DNA from: Candidatus Zixiibacteriota bacterium
Lineage (GTDB): Bacteria; Zixibacteria; MSB-5A5; GN15; FEB-12
Direction of reading: 5' to 3'
DNA length: 64,000 nt
Assembly: GCA_035380245.1 (NCBI GenBank)
Contig: DAOSXA010000003.1
Location: forward strand, 186,001 to 250,000
Part shown: one piece after another, positions 17,102-26,498 of the stretch
Position numbering within the stretch: position 1 is the first letter of the stretch
Layout: each line of letters starts with the position of its first letter
Notes under the pieces: model-generated
Told to the model about the DNA's origin: nothing
Database searches by the model: none
What the model saw: only the letters and a program-made list of their open reading frames with translations
Made by a program: the position numbers and the translations under genes

Positions 17102-18841
17102 CTATTTTGCGGGGTATTCTACCCTGGCAAACCATTCAATATCAATATCATCGAACAGTTTGTCACGCTGCTTGCAATCGGCAAAGAACTGCCAGTCACC
17201 GTCCGAGATAGTCTCACCGGCTAGTTTCTTGTCGATTATGGTGGCCAGTCGGTTGAAATCGCTGTAATGCTCACTAAGTCTCAATTCCGCATAATCACGG
17301 GCTGCGAAAGTGGAGATCAGGAATTGCCAGTCGGAAGCTGATAAAAGCATCAATTCACGAGCTGCTTGTTTGATCAAATCATCTAATTCATGATCTCGGC
17401 GATCCGGATTTTCAGACCAGAAGCGAGCGATTTCACACATCCGCTTCTCAGCCGAATAGATTTTAGTCCAGGTCCATTCGGTGTTCTTATTGAGCCAGAT
17501 ATAGTGATGATTGCCTTCACCCCAGCTACCTTCCGGGATGGAGATGATACTGGTCGGCTTGACACGATCGAGGTGCTCTGAAAGGTGAGTCAAAGCCACC
17601 GATTCATTCTCGCAGAGTTTCCGCAATACATCCTTAAGGAACAACGGTCCCTCGAACCACCAATGGCCGAAGAGTTCAGCATCGTAGGGAGCTACTAAAA
17701 TTCCCTCGCGATTGCTGTCGCTGTTGTACTTGACGAGAATCTCTTCGATTTTGCCGACGAAATGATCCGAGTTCTCACCGATTCGACCCAGTGCGCGTTG
17801 ACGGTCGTATTCGATTTTATCGGCCAGGTCGGCTTTGGCGGAAGTTACCGCCCAGTAGCGATGACCCCCGGGAAAGCGTTTCTTGTGAAAATCGAGATAG
17901 TTTCCGTCGCCCGGATAGCCGTGCTCTCCCGACCAGACCAGAAGGCCGGTTTCCGGATCGCGCGTGAAGATGGCTGTCGGTTTTTTCCCTTCCGGCGATG
18001 ATGAAACCAGGTAGACTTCGCGGGGAGTTTTGTCATGTTCTTCGTCACGCGGTTTGTATTGTGATTCGAATTGTCCCCAAAGGAGTTTGAGGGCTTCGAA
18101 TCGATCGATGTATACACCAACCGACTTGCCGCCTCTTAAAAGGGCCGAGTCAATAATGAAGAAATCCAGATTGTTCTCGGTCAGGAATTCATCGGCGCCT
18201 TTGCGTAAATACGGCTCCTGCTTGCCGTCGATAGGCACCGGGGGCGTCCATTTATAGCGAGGACGATAAGCGCATTCCGGAAGCCAGATGCCTCTCGGGG
18301 CGCGGCCAAAATGACGTGAATGTGTTTTAACGGCCTCTTTGGTTTGGGCCTGAAGCGATTCGTCTCGGGACAAAAGGGGATAATACCCATGAGTGGCGCC
18401 GCAGGTAATTATCTCAAGATAACCGTCGTTCTGGAGTTGCCGAAATGCGCCGATGATGTCTTGACCTATTCCGTTGAAATGATTCAACGTCATACTGTAG
18501 AACTCTTCCCAGAAATGGGAGTTGGTTATCATCTGCTTTTGTCCGTAGCGATAAAACTCCTCTGAGTCGGCCTGGGCCGCTTTGATTTTCTGGTTGAGAT
18601 ATGAAACCAGTTCTTCCTTAAAGGAATCATCGGCCAACTGCTCGCTGAGGACGGGGGAGAGTCCCATCGTCAGTTTGGGCTTATAACCCTCGGCAGCCAG
18701 TTCATTGAGTGTTCTTATAATCGGCAAGTAAGTCTCGGCAGCAGCTTCACTTAGCCAGTCCATGCCGTGCGGCCAGCGCCCGTGTGACAACACATAAGGC
18801 AAATGGCCATGCAATACGAAGGAGAAATAACCTTTAGCCAC
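17102..18841 (-). CDS. GH57 1,4-alpha-glucan branching enzyme-type glycoside hydrolase
   Basis: A 579-residue cytosolic enzyme that starts directly with the GH57 signature FSFVLHGHLPYVLSHGRWPHG. The nucleophile region GIWLPECAY gives Glu189, and the acid/base region APYDAELFGHWWFEGP gives Asp387. The family rearranges alpha-1,4 glucan into alpha-1,6 branches, so glycogen metabolism is the likely role. A closely related GH57 amylase specificity cannot be excluded by reading alone. The gene follows the DUF3467 gene by two bases. Confidence 0.88.
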   Translation of the reverse strand: MAKGYFSFVLHGHLPYVLSHGRWPHGMDWLSEAAAETYLPIIRTLNELAAEGYKPKLTMGLSPVLSEQLADDSFKEELVSYLNQKIKAAQADSEEFYRYGQKQMITNSHFWEEFYSMTLNHFNGIGQDIIGAFRQLQNDGYLEIITCGATHGYYPLLSRDESLQAQTKEAVKTHSRHFGRAPRGIWLPECAYRPRYKWTPPVPIDGKQEPYLRKGADEFLTENNLDFFIIDSALLRGGKSVGVYIDRFEALKLLWGQFESQYKPRDEEHDKTPREVYLVSSSPEGKKPTAIFTRDPETGLLVWSGEHGYPGDGNYLDFHKKRFPGGHRYWAVTSAKADLADKIEYDRQRALGRIGENSDHFVGKIEEILVKYNSDSNREGILVAPYDAELFGHWWFEGPLFLKDVLRKLCENESVALTHLSEHLDRVKPTSIISIPEGSWGEGNHHYIWLNKNTEWTWTKIYSAEKRMCEIARFWSENPDRRDHELDDLIKQAARELMLLSASDWQFLISTFAARDYAELRLSEHYSDFNRLATIIDKKLAGETISDGDWQFFADCKQRDKLFDDIDIEWFARVEYPAK

Positions 18842-18843
18842 GG

Positions 18844-19173
18844 TCAGTCCTCCCCTCGATCGGAACTGCTGGATTCGAAACCGATGGGATTTTGGATTTT
18901 ATCCGGTGAAACGTGCATTTTGATTTCACCGAACTGCTTCTCGAAATTCTTGAGATTATCCTCGAGAGTCTTAAGGAGAATCTTGGCATGCATAGGGGTC
19001 ATTATTATCCGAGCCTTGACTTTAGCCTTGGGGCTGCGCGGTACAACCCTGGCGAAATCCAACACGATCTCATTAGGGGAGTGCATTATCATGGCCAGAT
19101 TGGCGTAAGTCCCTTCTGAGACAGCGTCTTCAAGCTCTATCTGTATCTGCTGGGGGCCTTGAGGCTGCATCAT
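18844..19173 (-). CDS. DUF3467 protein
   Basis: A 109-residue cytosolic protein with the DUF3467 pattern: GTYANLAMIMHSPNEIVLDFARVVPRS followed by ARIIMTPMHAKILLKTLEDNLKNFEKQFG. The function of the family is not established. It is first in a two-gene unit with the branching enzyme, with only two bases between them, and is preceded by a good promoter. Confidence 0.85.
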   Translation of the reverse strand: MMQPQGPQQIQIELEDAVSEGTYANLAMIMHSPNEIVLDFARVVPRSPKAKVKARIIMTPMHAKILLKTLEDNLKNFEKQFGEIKMHVSPDKIQNPIGFESSSSDRGED

Positions 19174-19230
19174 GTCAGGTCCTTTATATCGTTATATAAT
19201 GTGGATTTCTTTTCTTGTATAAGGCGTTGC

Positions 19231-19258
19231 ATTTTAATATATTCGAACACCAAGTCAA
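19231..19258 (-). promoter_or_regulatory. Sigma70-type promoter for the DUF3467-GH57 unit
   Basis: Read on the minus strand, TTGACT (19253-19258), a 16-base spacer and TAAAAT (19231-19236) give five of six matches in each box. It lies about 60 bases ahead of the DUF3467 start. Confidence 0.6.
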
Positions 19259-19314
19259 CAGATTTGTGACTTATAACCGTGAACCTTGGTGAATGTTCGC
19301 AATAAGGTAGTGAT

Positions 19315-20340
19315 ATGGCTTTGACTGCTGCAAGGGTAGATGAAATAACCGCAGGTATGGGTCGGGCGCGGATAATGATTGTAGGCGACATCATGCTCGA
19401 CGAATACTGGTTCGGATCGGTGAGTCGTATTTCACCGGAAGCTCCTGTGCCGGTCGTAGAAATCACCTCGAGCAAGCAGCTTCTGGGCGGTGCGGCCAAC
19501 GTGGCGGCCAACATTCGCACCCTGGGAGATGAAGTGGTTCTTCTGGGAGCGGTGGGTAACGATGAGGCCGGGGGGAAGTTAACAGCGTTGTTGAACGATC
19601 GTTCCATATCGGATGACTATCTGATTCTTGACAAGTCACGCCAGACGACCATCAAAACACGAGTTATCGCTCACAGCCAGCAGGTTGTAAGAACCGACCG
19701 GGAGAATCGTCATAGTCTCGATGAGCCGATCGAGAAGAAGCTCCTGGATCGTTTCATGTCGATGATCGACCGGGTCGATGCGGTGATTATCTCCGATTAT
19801 GGTAAGGGAGTGATAACACCGACTTTACTGGAAGCGGTCATTCAGGCCTGTTCCCATCGAGAGAAATTTGTCGCCGTAGATCCCAAGGAGACGAATTTCC
19901 CGAATTACCGTAATGTCTCGCTGATCACTCCGAACCATCACGAGGCAGGTTTTGCATATGGGCGTCGTATCCAAAACGAGCAGGACCTGCTTGAGGTCGG
20001 TAATGGTCTGTTGGATCGTCTCCAGGCCCGCTCAATCCTGATCACGCGCGGTCCCGACGGAATGTCGTTGTTTCAGAAAGATGTGCCGCCGACGCATATC
20101 CCTACTTTCGCACGCGAGGTTTATGATGTCACCGGCGCCGGTGATACGGTTATCGCTACTTTCGTGTCTTCGGTTGCGGCGAAAGCCAATCTTGTCGAGG
20201 CGGCTATTGTTGCCAACACCGCTGCCGGCATCACGATTGCCGAGATCGGTACCGCTTCGGTGTCATTGCCACGTCTTTCGAAAGGTCTGAAGCAGAACGT
20301 TCTCAATGGCAATCTGGTCTCAGCCGGGATAGACAATTAA
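19315..20340 (+). CDS. rfaE1: D-glycero-beta-D-manno-heptose-7-phosphate kinase
   Basis: A 341-residue PfkB/ribokinase-family enzyme. RISPEAPVPV and LLGGAANVAANI are typical of the HldE kinase domain; the C-terminal anion hole and catalytic base are in DVTGAGDTVIATF. It phosphorylates heptose 7-phosphate at C1 on the way to ADP-heptose for LPS core or other surface glycans. In Escherichia coli it is fused to the adenylyltransferase; here that is the next gene. Confidence 0.93.
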   Translation: MALTAARVDEITAGMGRARIMIVGDIMLDEYWFGSVSRISPEAPVPVVEITSSKQLLGGAANVAANIRTLGDEVVLLGAVGNDEAGGKLTALLNDRSISDDYLILDKSRQTTIKTRVIAHSQQVVRTDRENRHSLDEPIEKKLLDRFMSMIDRVDAVIISDYGKGVITPTLLEAVIQACSHREKFVAVDPKETNFPNYRNVSLITPNHHEAGFAYGRRIQNEQDLLEVGNGLLDRLQARSILITRGPDGMSLFQKDVPPTHIPTFAREVYDVTGAGDTVIATFVSSVAAKANLVEAAIVANTAAGITIAEIGTASVSLPRLSKGLKQNVLNGNLVSAGIDN

Positions 20341-20354
20341 ATCCTTCGCGGGTA

Positions 20355-20846
20355 TTGTCTCTGGAACGACAGATGGTACAGTCCGGACTCATCCCTTATA
20401 AGGATATCGCTCGACTCTGTTTACGTTTACATCGATTGGGGAAGAGAATCGTTTTCACCAACGGGGTGTTCGATATTCTGCATGCCGGTCATGTTCAATA
20501 TCTCACTAAAGCCAGATCATTCGGGGATTTACTCATTCTTGGGCTGAACTCCGATGCCAGTGTGCAGCGTCTCAAAGGACCAAAACGTCCCTTACAGAAC
20601 CAGAGAGACCGGGCTAAGATTCTGCTGGGATTGAAAGCGGTCGATTATGTCGTGATTTTTGGTGAAGACACACCGCAGAAACTGATCGAGCAAGTTCGCC
20701 CGGATGTATTAGTCAAAGGGGCTGATTATAAGATCTCTGAGATTGTGGGAGCGGACTTCGTTCGGGCAAACGGCGGTACTGTCAGGCGGGTCAGATTGCT
20801 TGACGGGCGCTCCTCAACCCGACTTCTCAAGTTATTGACGGAATAG
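20355..20846 (+). CDS. rfaE2: D-glycero-beta-D-manno-heptose 1-phosphate adenylyltransferase
   Basis: A 163-residue nucleotidyltransferase. VFTNGVFDILHAGHVQYL holds the HxGH signature, and GRSSTRLLKLL near the end matches the second conserved motif of RfaE domain II. It converts heptose 1-phosphate and ATP to ADP-heptose. The start may be the TTG at 20355 or the ATG at 20373; neither has a strong ribosome site. It is 14 bases after the kinase gene. Confidence 0.93.
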   Translation: MSLERQMVQSGLIPYKDIARLCLRLHRLGKRIVFTNGVFDILHAGHVQYLTKARSFGDLLILGLNSDASVQRLKGPKRPLQNQRDRAKILLGLKAVDYVVIFGEDTPQKLIEQVRPDVLVKGADYKISEIVGADFVRANGGTVRRVRLLDGRSSTRLLKLLTE

Positions 20847-20900
20847 GTTCCAGCTAAACGGACCTTGCTTTTTGTCTTCTATCTGGTTTTAATTCCATTC

Positions 20901-21536
20901 ATGAGTGAGACCACCGAAAGGAGTCCCGGCGCTGCCGAGCGTCTCGCTGCGACCGGTTACTGGCCCGCACGAGCCGCACGGGCTTTGGCTGAGGGTAAAT
21001 ACTCACAGGCGGTTGAGATCTGTCGGGCCAACATGGAATCAGGGCGTACCCCGACCTCAGCGCGTGGTATCTATGCCCGAGCGCTGTATCATGCGGGGCA
21101 GACCGAATCAGCCCGGGAGCAATTCTATTCGTTGCTGGCTTATGATGCGGATAATCTGGTAGCTCTGAAATATCTCGGGGACATCTGTTTTGAGGCCGGT
21201 GATGAACCGGCTGCTATAGCTCATTATCAACGTGTCCTTGAAATTGACCCGGACTGCCGTGGATTGGTCTTGTCGCTCGAACGAAGCCGGGAACCGCTCA
21301 CTCGCACTATCACCCTTAAGAACCATTCCGAACATGTAAAACTCTCACCGCAGCGCGAAGCTCCACGGAGAGATATCCCGTTTTATACCGAAACGGTCGG
21401 TGACTTGTATCTGGCCCAGGGATATCCGCGATTGGCCGTACAAGTGTTCGAAATGCTCAGTGACCGGGGTGATTCACCCAGATTAAAAGAAAAACTGGCC
21501 AAGGCCAGGTTGTCTGCAGAACAAAAGGAACATTGA
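20901..21536 (+). CDS. TPR-repeat protein
   Basis: About 211 residues from the ATG at 20901; a TTG at 20865 would add twelve hydrophobic residues. Helical repeats are visible: KYSQAVEICRAN, RGIYARALYHAGQTESAREQFYSLL, NLVALKYLGDICFEAGDEPAAIAHYQRVLEIDP, and a final one near LYLAQGYPRLAVQVFEML. There is no signal peptide with the ATG start. It is probably a protein-interaction scaffold; its partner is unknown. It ends one base before the peptidase start. Confidence 0.75.
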   Translation: MSETTERSPGAAERLAATGYWPARAARALAEGKYSQAVEICRANMESGRTPTSARGIYARALYHAGQTESAREQFYSLLAYDADNLVALKYLGDICFEAGDEPAAIAHYQRVLEIDPDCRGLVLSLERSREPLTRTITLKNHSEHVKLSPQREAPRRDIPFYTETVGDLYLAQGYPRLAVQVFEMLSDRGDSPRLKEKLAKARLSAEQKEH

Positions 21537-21537
21537 C

Positions 21538-22623
21538 ATGTCTGCTAAACGAATCAATGAAATTAAGTCCGGACTCAAGAAGGAAAATCTGGACGGATTC
21601 ATCGTAACCCATCTGGATCACGTTCGCTACCTTTGCGGTTATACCGGATCAAACGGATTGTTGGTTATCGGCAACGGCAAAACCCAGTTCCTGACCGATT
21701 TCCGCTATGCTGATCAGGCTAAGAATCAAGTCAAGGGAGCGACGGTCAACGTAATGAGCAAGGGCGATTTGATCGGGGCTCTCAAAGAATTTCCACAGTT
21801 AAACCGGAAGAATCTTCGTTACGGATACAGCGAATCCAATTTGTCGGTAGCGGGAGGCAAGCGCTTACAGGCTGCGTTACCGGATGCGTTGTTGGTACCG
21901 GGCGATGCAATGATTGCCGAATTGGGCTGGGTCAAAGAGAAACTCGAAATCGACCTGATCGCCAAAGCCTGTAAGATAGGTGATACGGCCCTGGAGCGGG
22001 TTCTCCAACTGGTAGCGCCGGGGGTGACTGAGCGCGAATTACAAGCCGAGCTGGAATATCAAATGGCCATGCTCGGTTCCGAACGGCCATCGTTCGAGAC
22101 GATTATCGCGTCCGGTTATCGTTCGGCTATGCCGCACGGTATGGCCTCGAACAAAAAAATACAGGCCGGTGATTTCGTCACGTTCGATTTCGGTGCTACG
22201 GTTAACGGGTATGTCTCGGACATGACTCGTACGATTGTGGTTGGCAAGGCAACGGCCAAACAGAAAAAAATCTACGGCATCGTACTTCGTTCGCAAATGG
22301 CGGGAGTCAAAACGGTCAAAGCCGGCGTGGTTTGCAGAAAAGTAGATGAAGCCTGTCGTAAAATCATAACGCGCGCCGGTTACGGTAAGGAATTCGGACA
22401 CGGCACCGGGCACGGGATAGGTTTCCCCTACAATCCGATTCATACCGGTCCGCATGTATCGCCGATATCCGAGGAGAAGCTCCAGGTCAACAATGTTATC
22501 ACGGTCGAGCCGGGTATATATATCAGCGGCTGGGGCGGCGTTCGGATCGAAGATGACGTGGTCGTGACACGTAACGGCTGTAAGGTGCTGACACACTTCC
22601 CAAAAAACTTGTTGGAAGTGTAA
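21538..22623 (+). CDS. M24 family aminopeptidase (Xaa-Pro type)
   Basis: A 361-residue pita-bread metallopeptidase. The N-terminal creatinase-like domain (residues 1-130, HLDHVRYLCGYTGSNG) precedes the catalytic domain. All five metal ligands are visible: Asp in FDFGA and SDMTR, His in GTGHGIGFP, Glu in VEPGIYI and Glu in VRIEDDV. It is expected to remove N-terminal residues ahead of proline in cytosolic peptides. It precedes accB, a common arrangement in many bacteria. Confidence 0.93.
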   Translation: MSAKRINEIKSGLKKENLDGFIVTHLDHVRYLCGYTGSNGLLVIGNGKTQFLTDFRYADQAKNQVKGATVNVMSKGDLIGALKEFPQLNRKNLRYGYSESNLSVAGGKRLQAALPDALLVPGDAMIAELGWVKEKLEIDLIAKACKIGDTALERVLQLVAPGVTERELQAELEYQMAMLGSERPSFETIIASGYRSAMPHGMASNKKIQAGDFVTFDFGATVNGYVSDMTRTIVVGKATAKQKKIYGIVLRSQMAGVKTVKAGVVCRKVDEACRKIITRAGYGKEFGHGTGHGIGFPYNPIHTGPHVSPISEEKLQVNNVITVEPGIYISGWGGVRIEDDVVVTRNGCKVLTHFPKNLLEV

Positions 22624-22718
22624 TTAGCAGGGTCTATAATTTCGAAGTTATCAGGACAGTTGAGGCCTGGACAGATCACCCGGCCGATCCCGGATGGATT
22701 GGCCCGTGAGGAACTATA

Positions 22719-23213
22719 ATGAACGAGAATTATATTCGGAAACTGATCCGACTGGTCGAAGAATCGGAAATCGAATCCCTTGAGGTCTCTTCGTGGGGAC
22801 GCAAGGTAAGAATCGTCCAGCGGATTTCATCGTCTCAAAACGGTCACGGTGATGGTACGCATGTAGTCGTAGCTGCCCACGCCCCAGCCGTAGCGGCAGC
22901 ACCAATTCCGGCCGCAGCTCCGGCAGCGGCGACTTCGCCTGCACCGGCGGCTCCGACCGAAGATCTGGGTAATCTGGTCCCGGTTAAGTCGCCGATGGTC
23001 GGGACATTCTACGCGGCGCCTTCACCGGACTCCGATCCCTATGTTTCACTCAATCAGAAAATATCGGTGGGGCAGATTGTCTGTATCGTTGAGGCGATGA
23101 AGCTGATGAACGAAATCGAATCGGAAGTCAGCGGTAGAATCACCAGGATCATGGTCGAAAACGCCCAACCGGTAGAATTCGGCCAGACCTTGTTCCTGAT
23201 TGAACCGGATTAA
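22719..23213 (+). CDS. accB: Biotin carboxyl carrier protein of acetyl-CoA carboxylase
   Basis: A 164-residue protein. The N-terminal segment (residues 1-40) is followed by an Ala/Pro-rich mobile linker (~50-80) and the biotinyl domain. The biotinylated residue is Lys128 in EAMKLMNE. It carries CO2 between AccC and the AccA-AccD transferase in fatty-acid synthesis. Its usual partner accC lies downstream but is split from it by pilT. Confidence 0.96.
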   Translation: MNENYIRKLIRLVEESEIESLEVSSWGRKVRIVQRISSSQNGHGDGTHVVVAAHAPAVAAAPIPAAAPAAATSPAPAAPTEDLGNLVPVKSPMVGTFYAAPSPDSDPYVSLNQKISVGQIVCIVEAMKLMNEIESEVSGRITRIMVENAQPVEFGQTLFLIEPD

Positions 23214-23248
23214 GGGCGAACGGAACTCGCAACAGCCAGGGGTTAGAC

Positions 23249-24406
23249 ATGAATCTCAAACAGATGTTGGTTGAAATGCTCGGGCGGAAAGCCTCCGACT
23301 TGCACATTCGAGTCGGTAACCGTCCTCACTTGAGAGTTAACGGACGACTCGAACCGATTGCGACCGACCCGGTGACAATCGACCAGATTGATCAGATCGT
23401 TCAGCAGATTCTCAACGAAAAACAACTCGAGAGATTTAACGCCAAACACGAGATGGATCTGGCCCTCTCGGTGGCCAAGCTAGGCCGTTTTCGTATCAAC
23501 CTGTTCCGGCAGCGCGGAACTTCGGGTATCGCTATCCGTGCCGTCAATACGCAGGTTCCCTCATTCGAGGAACTCAATTTGCCGGAGGTTATCGAGAAAA
23601 TAGCGGCCGAGCACCGAGGACTGATCATTATCACCGGTACGACCGGCTCCGGTAAATCAACGACATTGGCGGCCATGATCGAGAAGATGAATGCGATACG
23701 TTCGGATAACATCATGACGGTTGAAGACCCGATTGAGTATATTTATCGCGATAAGAGCTCGATCATTTCGCAACGTGAAGTAGGTGGTGACACCGACACT
23801 TTCGCATCGGCTTTGCGACATGCTTTCCGCCAGGATCCCGATGTTATTCTGATCGGTGAAGTTCGCGATCTCGAAACGATGTCTATCGCCCTGACCGCAG
23901 CCGATACCGGTCATCTGGTGCTGACGACGCTGCACACTATGAACGTAGTCGAGACGATAACCCGTGTTGTGTCGTTTTTCCCGCCTCATCAGCATCAGCA
24001 AATACGGCTTCTTCTGGCCGGTACTCTCAAGGCGATTATCTGCCAGCGTCTTCTGGCGCGTGCCGATATGCCGGGGCGAGTTCCGGCGCTGGAGATCATG
24101 ATCAATTCCGGCGCGATTCGTGAGTGCATTATGGATCCGGAAAAGACTGTCGAGATTCACGAACTGATGGAGCAGGGGCAGGTGCAGTACGGAATGCAGA
24201 CATTCGATCAGGGTATCATGAAGCTTTACAAGAAAGGATTGATATCGTTCGAAGAAGCAATGGCGCATGCTTCCAATCCGGACGACTTCGATCTACGTGT
24301 CCGCGGCATCACCAGCAGCGCTGATCGCTGGTCCGGAGATGAGGGGACGGAATCATCCAACAAGTCCCGAAGCGGTGGATCAACGGAAGGATTTAACAAG
24401 TTCTGA
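23249..24406 (+). CDS. pilT: PilT-family twitching motility ATPase
   Basis: A 385-residue secretion-type hexameric ATPase. Walker A is GTTGSGKST; the Asp box, Walker B (VILIGEVRDLETM) and His box (TGHLVLTTLHTMN) are complete, and the C-terminal AIRECIMD corresponds to the PilT AIRNLIRE motif. It would drive retraction of type IV pili at the inner membrane. No other pilus gene is in the window. A Ser/Gly-rich tail of about 30 residues follows the domain. A terminator lies 50 bases downstream. Confidence 0.94.
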   Translation: MNLKQMLVEMLGRKASDLHIRVGNRPHLRVNGRLEPIATDPVTIDQIDQIVQQILNEKQLERFNAKHEMDLALSVAKLGRFRINLFRQRGTSGIAIRAVNTQVPSFEELNLPEVIEKIAAEHRGLIIITGTTGSGKSTTLAAMIEKMNAIRSDNIMTVEDPIEYIYRDKSSIISQREVGGDTDTFASALRHAFRQDPDVILIGEVRDLETMSIALTAADTGHLVLTTLHTMNVVETITRVVSFFPPHQHQQIRLLLAGTLKAIICQRLLARADMPGRVPALEIMINSGAIRECIMDPEKTVEIHELMEQGQVQYGMQTFDQGIMKLYKKGLISFEEAMAHASNPDDFDLRVRGITSSADRWSGDEGTESSNKSRSGGSTEGFNKF

Positions 24407-24457
24407 TAACTATTGAGAGTTGTAACGCTCTCTGTAACAATACGATAACACGATCAG

Positions 24458-24483
24458 GGCCGGGTTCGTCAATGGACCCGGCC
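24458..24483 (+). terminator. Intrinsic terminator downstream of pilT
   Basis: GGCCGGGTTC, a six-base loop and GGACCCGGCC make a ten-pair stem with one G-U, followed by GCTGCTTTTGG. The U run is short. A new promoter begins 14 bases further on. Confidence 0.6.
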
Positions 24484-24496
24484 GCTGCTTTTGGGG

Positions 24497-24525
24497 TTGT
24501 CAGATTACCGGTTATAACGTATATT
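24497..24525 (+). promoter_or_regulatory. Sigma70-type promoter for accC-gcv
   Basis: TTGTCA, a 17-base spacer and TATATT give five of six matches in each box. It follows the pilT terminator and lies about 65 bases ahead of the accC start, so accC and the genes after it can be expressed apart from accB and pilT. Confidence 0.65.
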
Positions 24526-24589
24526 CCATGCTTGTAGTTAGGACGACCACAAGGCCCGCCAGACCGGGCACTTACATAAAGGATGCTGT

Positions 24590-26059
24590 TTGTTCGAGAA
24601 AGTTCTCATAGCTAATCGTGGAGAAATTGCCCTGCGAGTGATTCGCGCATGTCGTGAACTTGGCTTGACCACAGTGGCAGTGTATTCCGAGGCTGATCGC
24701 GATGCCCTTCATGTCCGCTTTGCGGACGAGGATGTCTGCATCGGTCCGGCGGCTCCCGGTCAATCATATTTGGATTCGAAGCGAATTATTTCTGCGGCCG
24801 AAGTTACCAACGCCGGAGCGATTCATCCCGGGTATGGTTTTTTGGCGGAAAATGCGGATTTCGCGGAGATATGTGAATCCTGCGGCATCACCTTCATCGG
24901 CCCAACCCCGGACCAGATTCGGCAGTTGGGTGACAAGGTAGTCGCTAAGGAGATGATGAAAAAAGCCGGAGTGCCGGTGATCCCGGGTTCGGACGGTATC
25001 GTGGCCAGTTATGCCGATGCCCGTCGTATAGCCAATGAGATTGGCTATCCGGTCATGCTTAAGGCGGTGGCCGGCGGCGGCGGTAAGGGGATGCGGATGT
25101 GTCGCGATGATGCCGAGCTGGAGCGCGGCTATCATGTAGCCTCGACCGAAGCGGCCAATTCATTCGGAAATCCGGACCTGTACCTGGAGAAACTGGTGCT
25201 CAACCCGCACCATGTGGAATTCCAGATCATCGGCGACACACACGGCAATTTCGTGCATGTGGGGGAGCGTGATTGCTCGATTCAACGACGACACCAGAAG
25301 CTGATCGAAGAGACACCTTCGCCGTTACTCACCCCCGAATTGCGCCAACAAATGGGTGAGGCGGCGGTGCGAGGGGCGAAGATGGTTGGCTATCGCGGCG
25401 TCGGTACGATCGAATTTCTGGTCGACAGTGATCTCAATTTCTACTTCATGGAAATGAATACCCGTATCCAGGTTGAGCATCCTGTCACTGAAGAGGCTTA
25501 TGATATCGATCTGGTCAAGGAGCAGATCAAGGTTGCCATGGGGCATAAATTGTCACTTCGCCAGGAAGAACTAAAACCACTCTGGGCAGCGATGGAGTGC
25601 CGGGTTAACGCCGAGGATGTCGACAAGGATTTCCGTCCGACTCCGGGTCGGATTACCGGATTGCATATTCCGGGTGGACCGGGCGTGCGGGTGGATCGGG
25701 CCGTTTATACCGGTTATTCCATAACGCCGTATTACGATTCCATGATCGCGAAGCTGATTGTCAAGGCTCACACGCGTGAAGAGGTCGTGGTGCGGATGAA
25801 ACGTGCCTTGACGGAGTTTGTCGTCGACGGTGTCCCGACCACAATACCTTTTCATAAAAAAATACTGGCCGACCCGAAATTCGCAGCCGGTCAATACGAT
25901 CTGACCTTTGTTGAGAAGTTCGTTGCGAACGATCCCGCTAAAAAAAAGCCTGAAAGTTCGTCCGTGACTCTGGTGCGACCGGGGGAGGAAGTAATAGAGG
26001 ATAAACCGGCCGTAATGACCGGTGATGATAAAGCGGCCGAACTCTCGGCCAAGGAATAA
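24590..26059 (+). CDS. accC: Acetyl-CoA carboxylase biotin carboxylase subunit
   Basis: A 489-residue ATP-grasp enzyme that carboxylates the biotin of AccB using ATP and bicarbonate. ANRGEIALRVIRACRELG, the ATP loop GGGGKGMR, and MEMNTRIQVEHPVTE with the catalytic Glu and Arg are intact. Start: TTG with AAAGGATG seven bases upstream. The family is usually about 450 residues; the last ~40 (PAKKKPESSSVT onward) form a charged tail of unknown use. Confidence 0.96.
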   Translation: MFEKVLIANRGEIALRVIRACRELGLTTVAVYSEADRDALHVRFADEDVCIGPAAPGQSYLDSKRIISAAEVTNAGAIHPGYGFLAENADFAEICESCGITFIGPTPDQIRQLGDKVVAKEMMKKAGVPVIPGSDGIVASYADARRIANEIGYPVMLKAVAGGGGKGMRMCRDDAELERGYHVASTEAANSFGNPDLYLEKLVLNPHHVEFQIIGDTHGNFVHVGERDCSIQRRHQKLIEETPSPLLTPELRQQMGEAAVRGAKMVGYRGVGTIEFLVDSDLNFYFMEMNTRIQVEHPVTEEAYDIDLVKEQIKVAMGHKLSLRQEELKPLWAAMECRVNAEDVDKDFRPTPGRITGLHIPGGPGVRVDRAVYTGYSITPYYDSMIAKLIVKAHTREEVVVRMKRALTEFVVDGVPTTIPFHKKILADPKFAAGQYDLTFVEKFVANDPAKKKPESSSVTLVRPGEEVIEDKPAVMTGDDKAAELSAKE

Positions 26060-26073
26060 TTCTGGAGGTTAAG

Positions 26074-26457
26074 TTGAACGTCCCTGACGATCTTAAATAC
26101 ACTGAAGAACACGAGTGGTTGCGTGTTGACGGCAACATCGCCACCGTGGGAATCACCGATTACGCCCAGGGTGAACTGGGTGATGTCGTATTTGTCGAAC
26201 TTCCCGAGGTCGGTGCTGCCGTTGAGCGCATGGCTCCGTTTGGAACGATCGAGGCGGTCAAGGCGGTCTCCGAGCTGTTTGCTCCGGTCTCCGGCAAGGT
26301 TGCCGAAATCAATTCCGCCCTCGAAGATGATCCGATGCAGGTCAACAACGATCCTTATGGGACCGGCTGGATGATCAAAATTGAAATGTCTGACGCCGGT
26401 GAGTTGGATCAGATGTTGGATGCCGCCGCCTACGCCGACCATGTAAAGAGCCTTTAA
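26074..26457 (+). CDS. gcvH: Glycine cleavage system H protein
   Basis: A 127-residue lipoyl carrier protein. KYTEEHEWLRVDG and the lipoylation site Lys63 in GTIEAVKAVSE are typical. It shuttles the aminomethyl group between the P, T and L proteins. The start is TTG, supported by TGGAGGTTAAG upstream. gcvT and a lipoamide dehydrogenase gene are not in the window. Confidence 0.96.
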   Translation: MNVPDDLKYTEEHEWLRVDGNIATVGITDYAQGELGDVVFVELPEVGAAVERMAPFGTIEAVKAVSELFAPVSGKVAEINSALEDDPMQVNNDPYGTGWMIKIEMSDAGELDQMLDAAAYADHVKSL

Positions 26458-26498
26458 GGGCCGTTATCAACGTCTTATCGGAGAAGACTCTAACCAAA

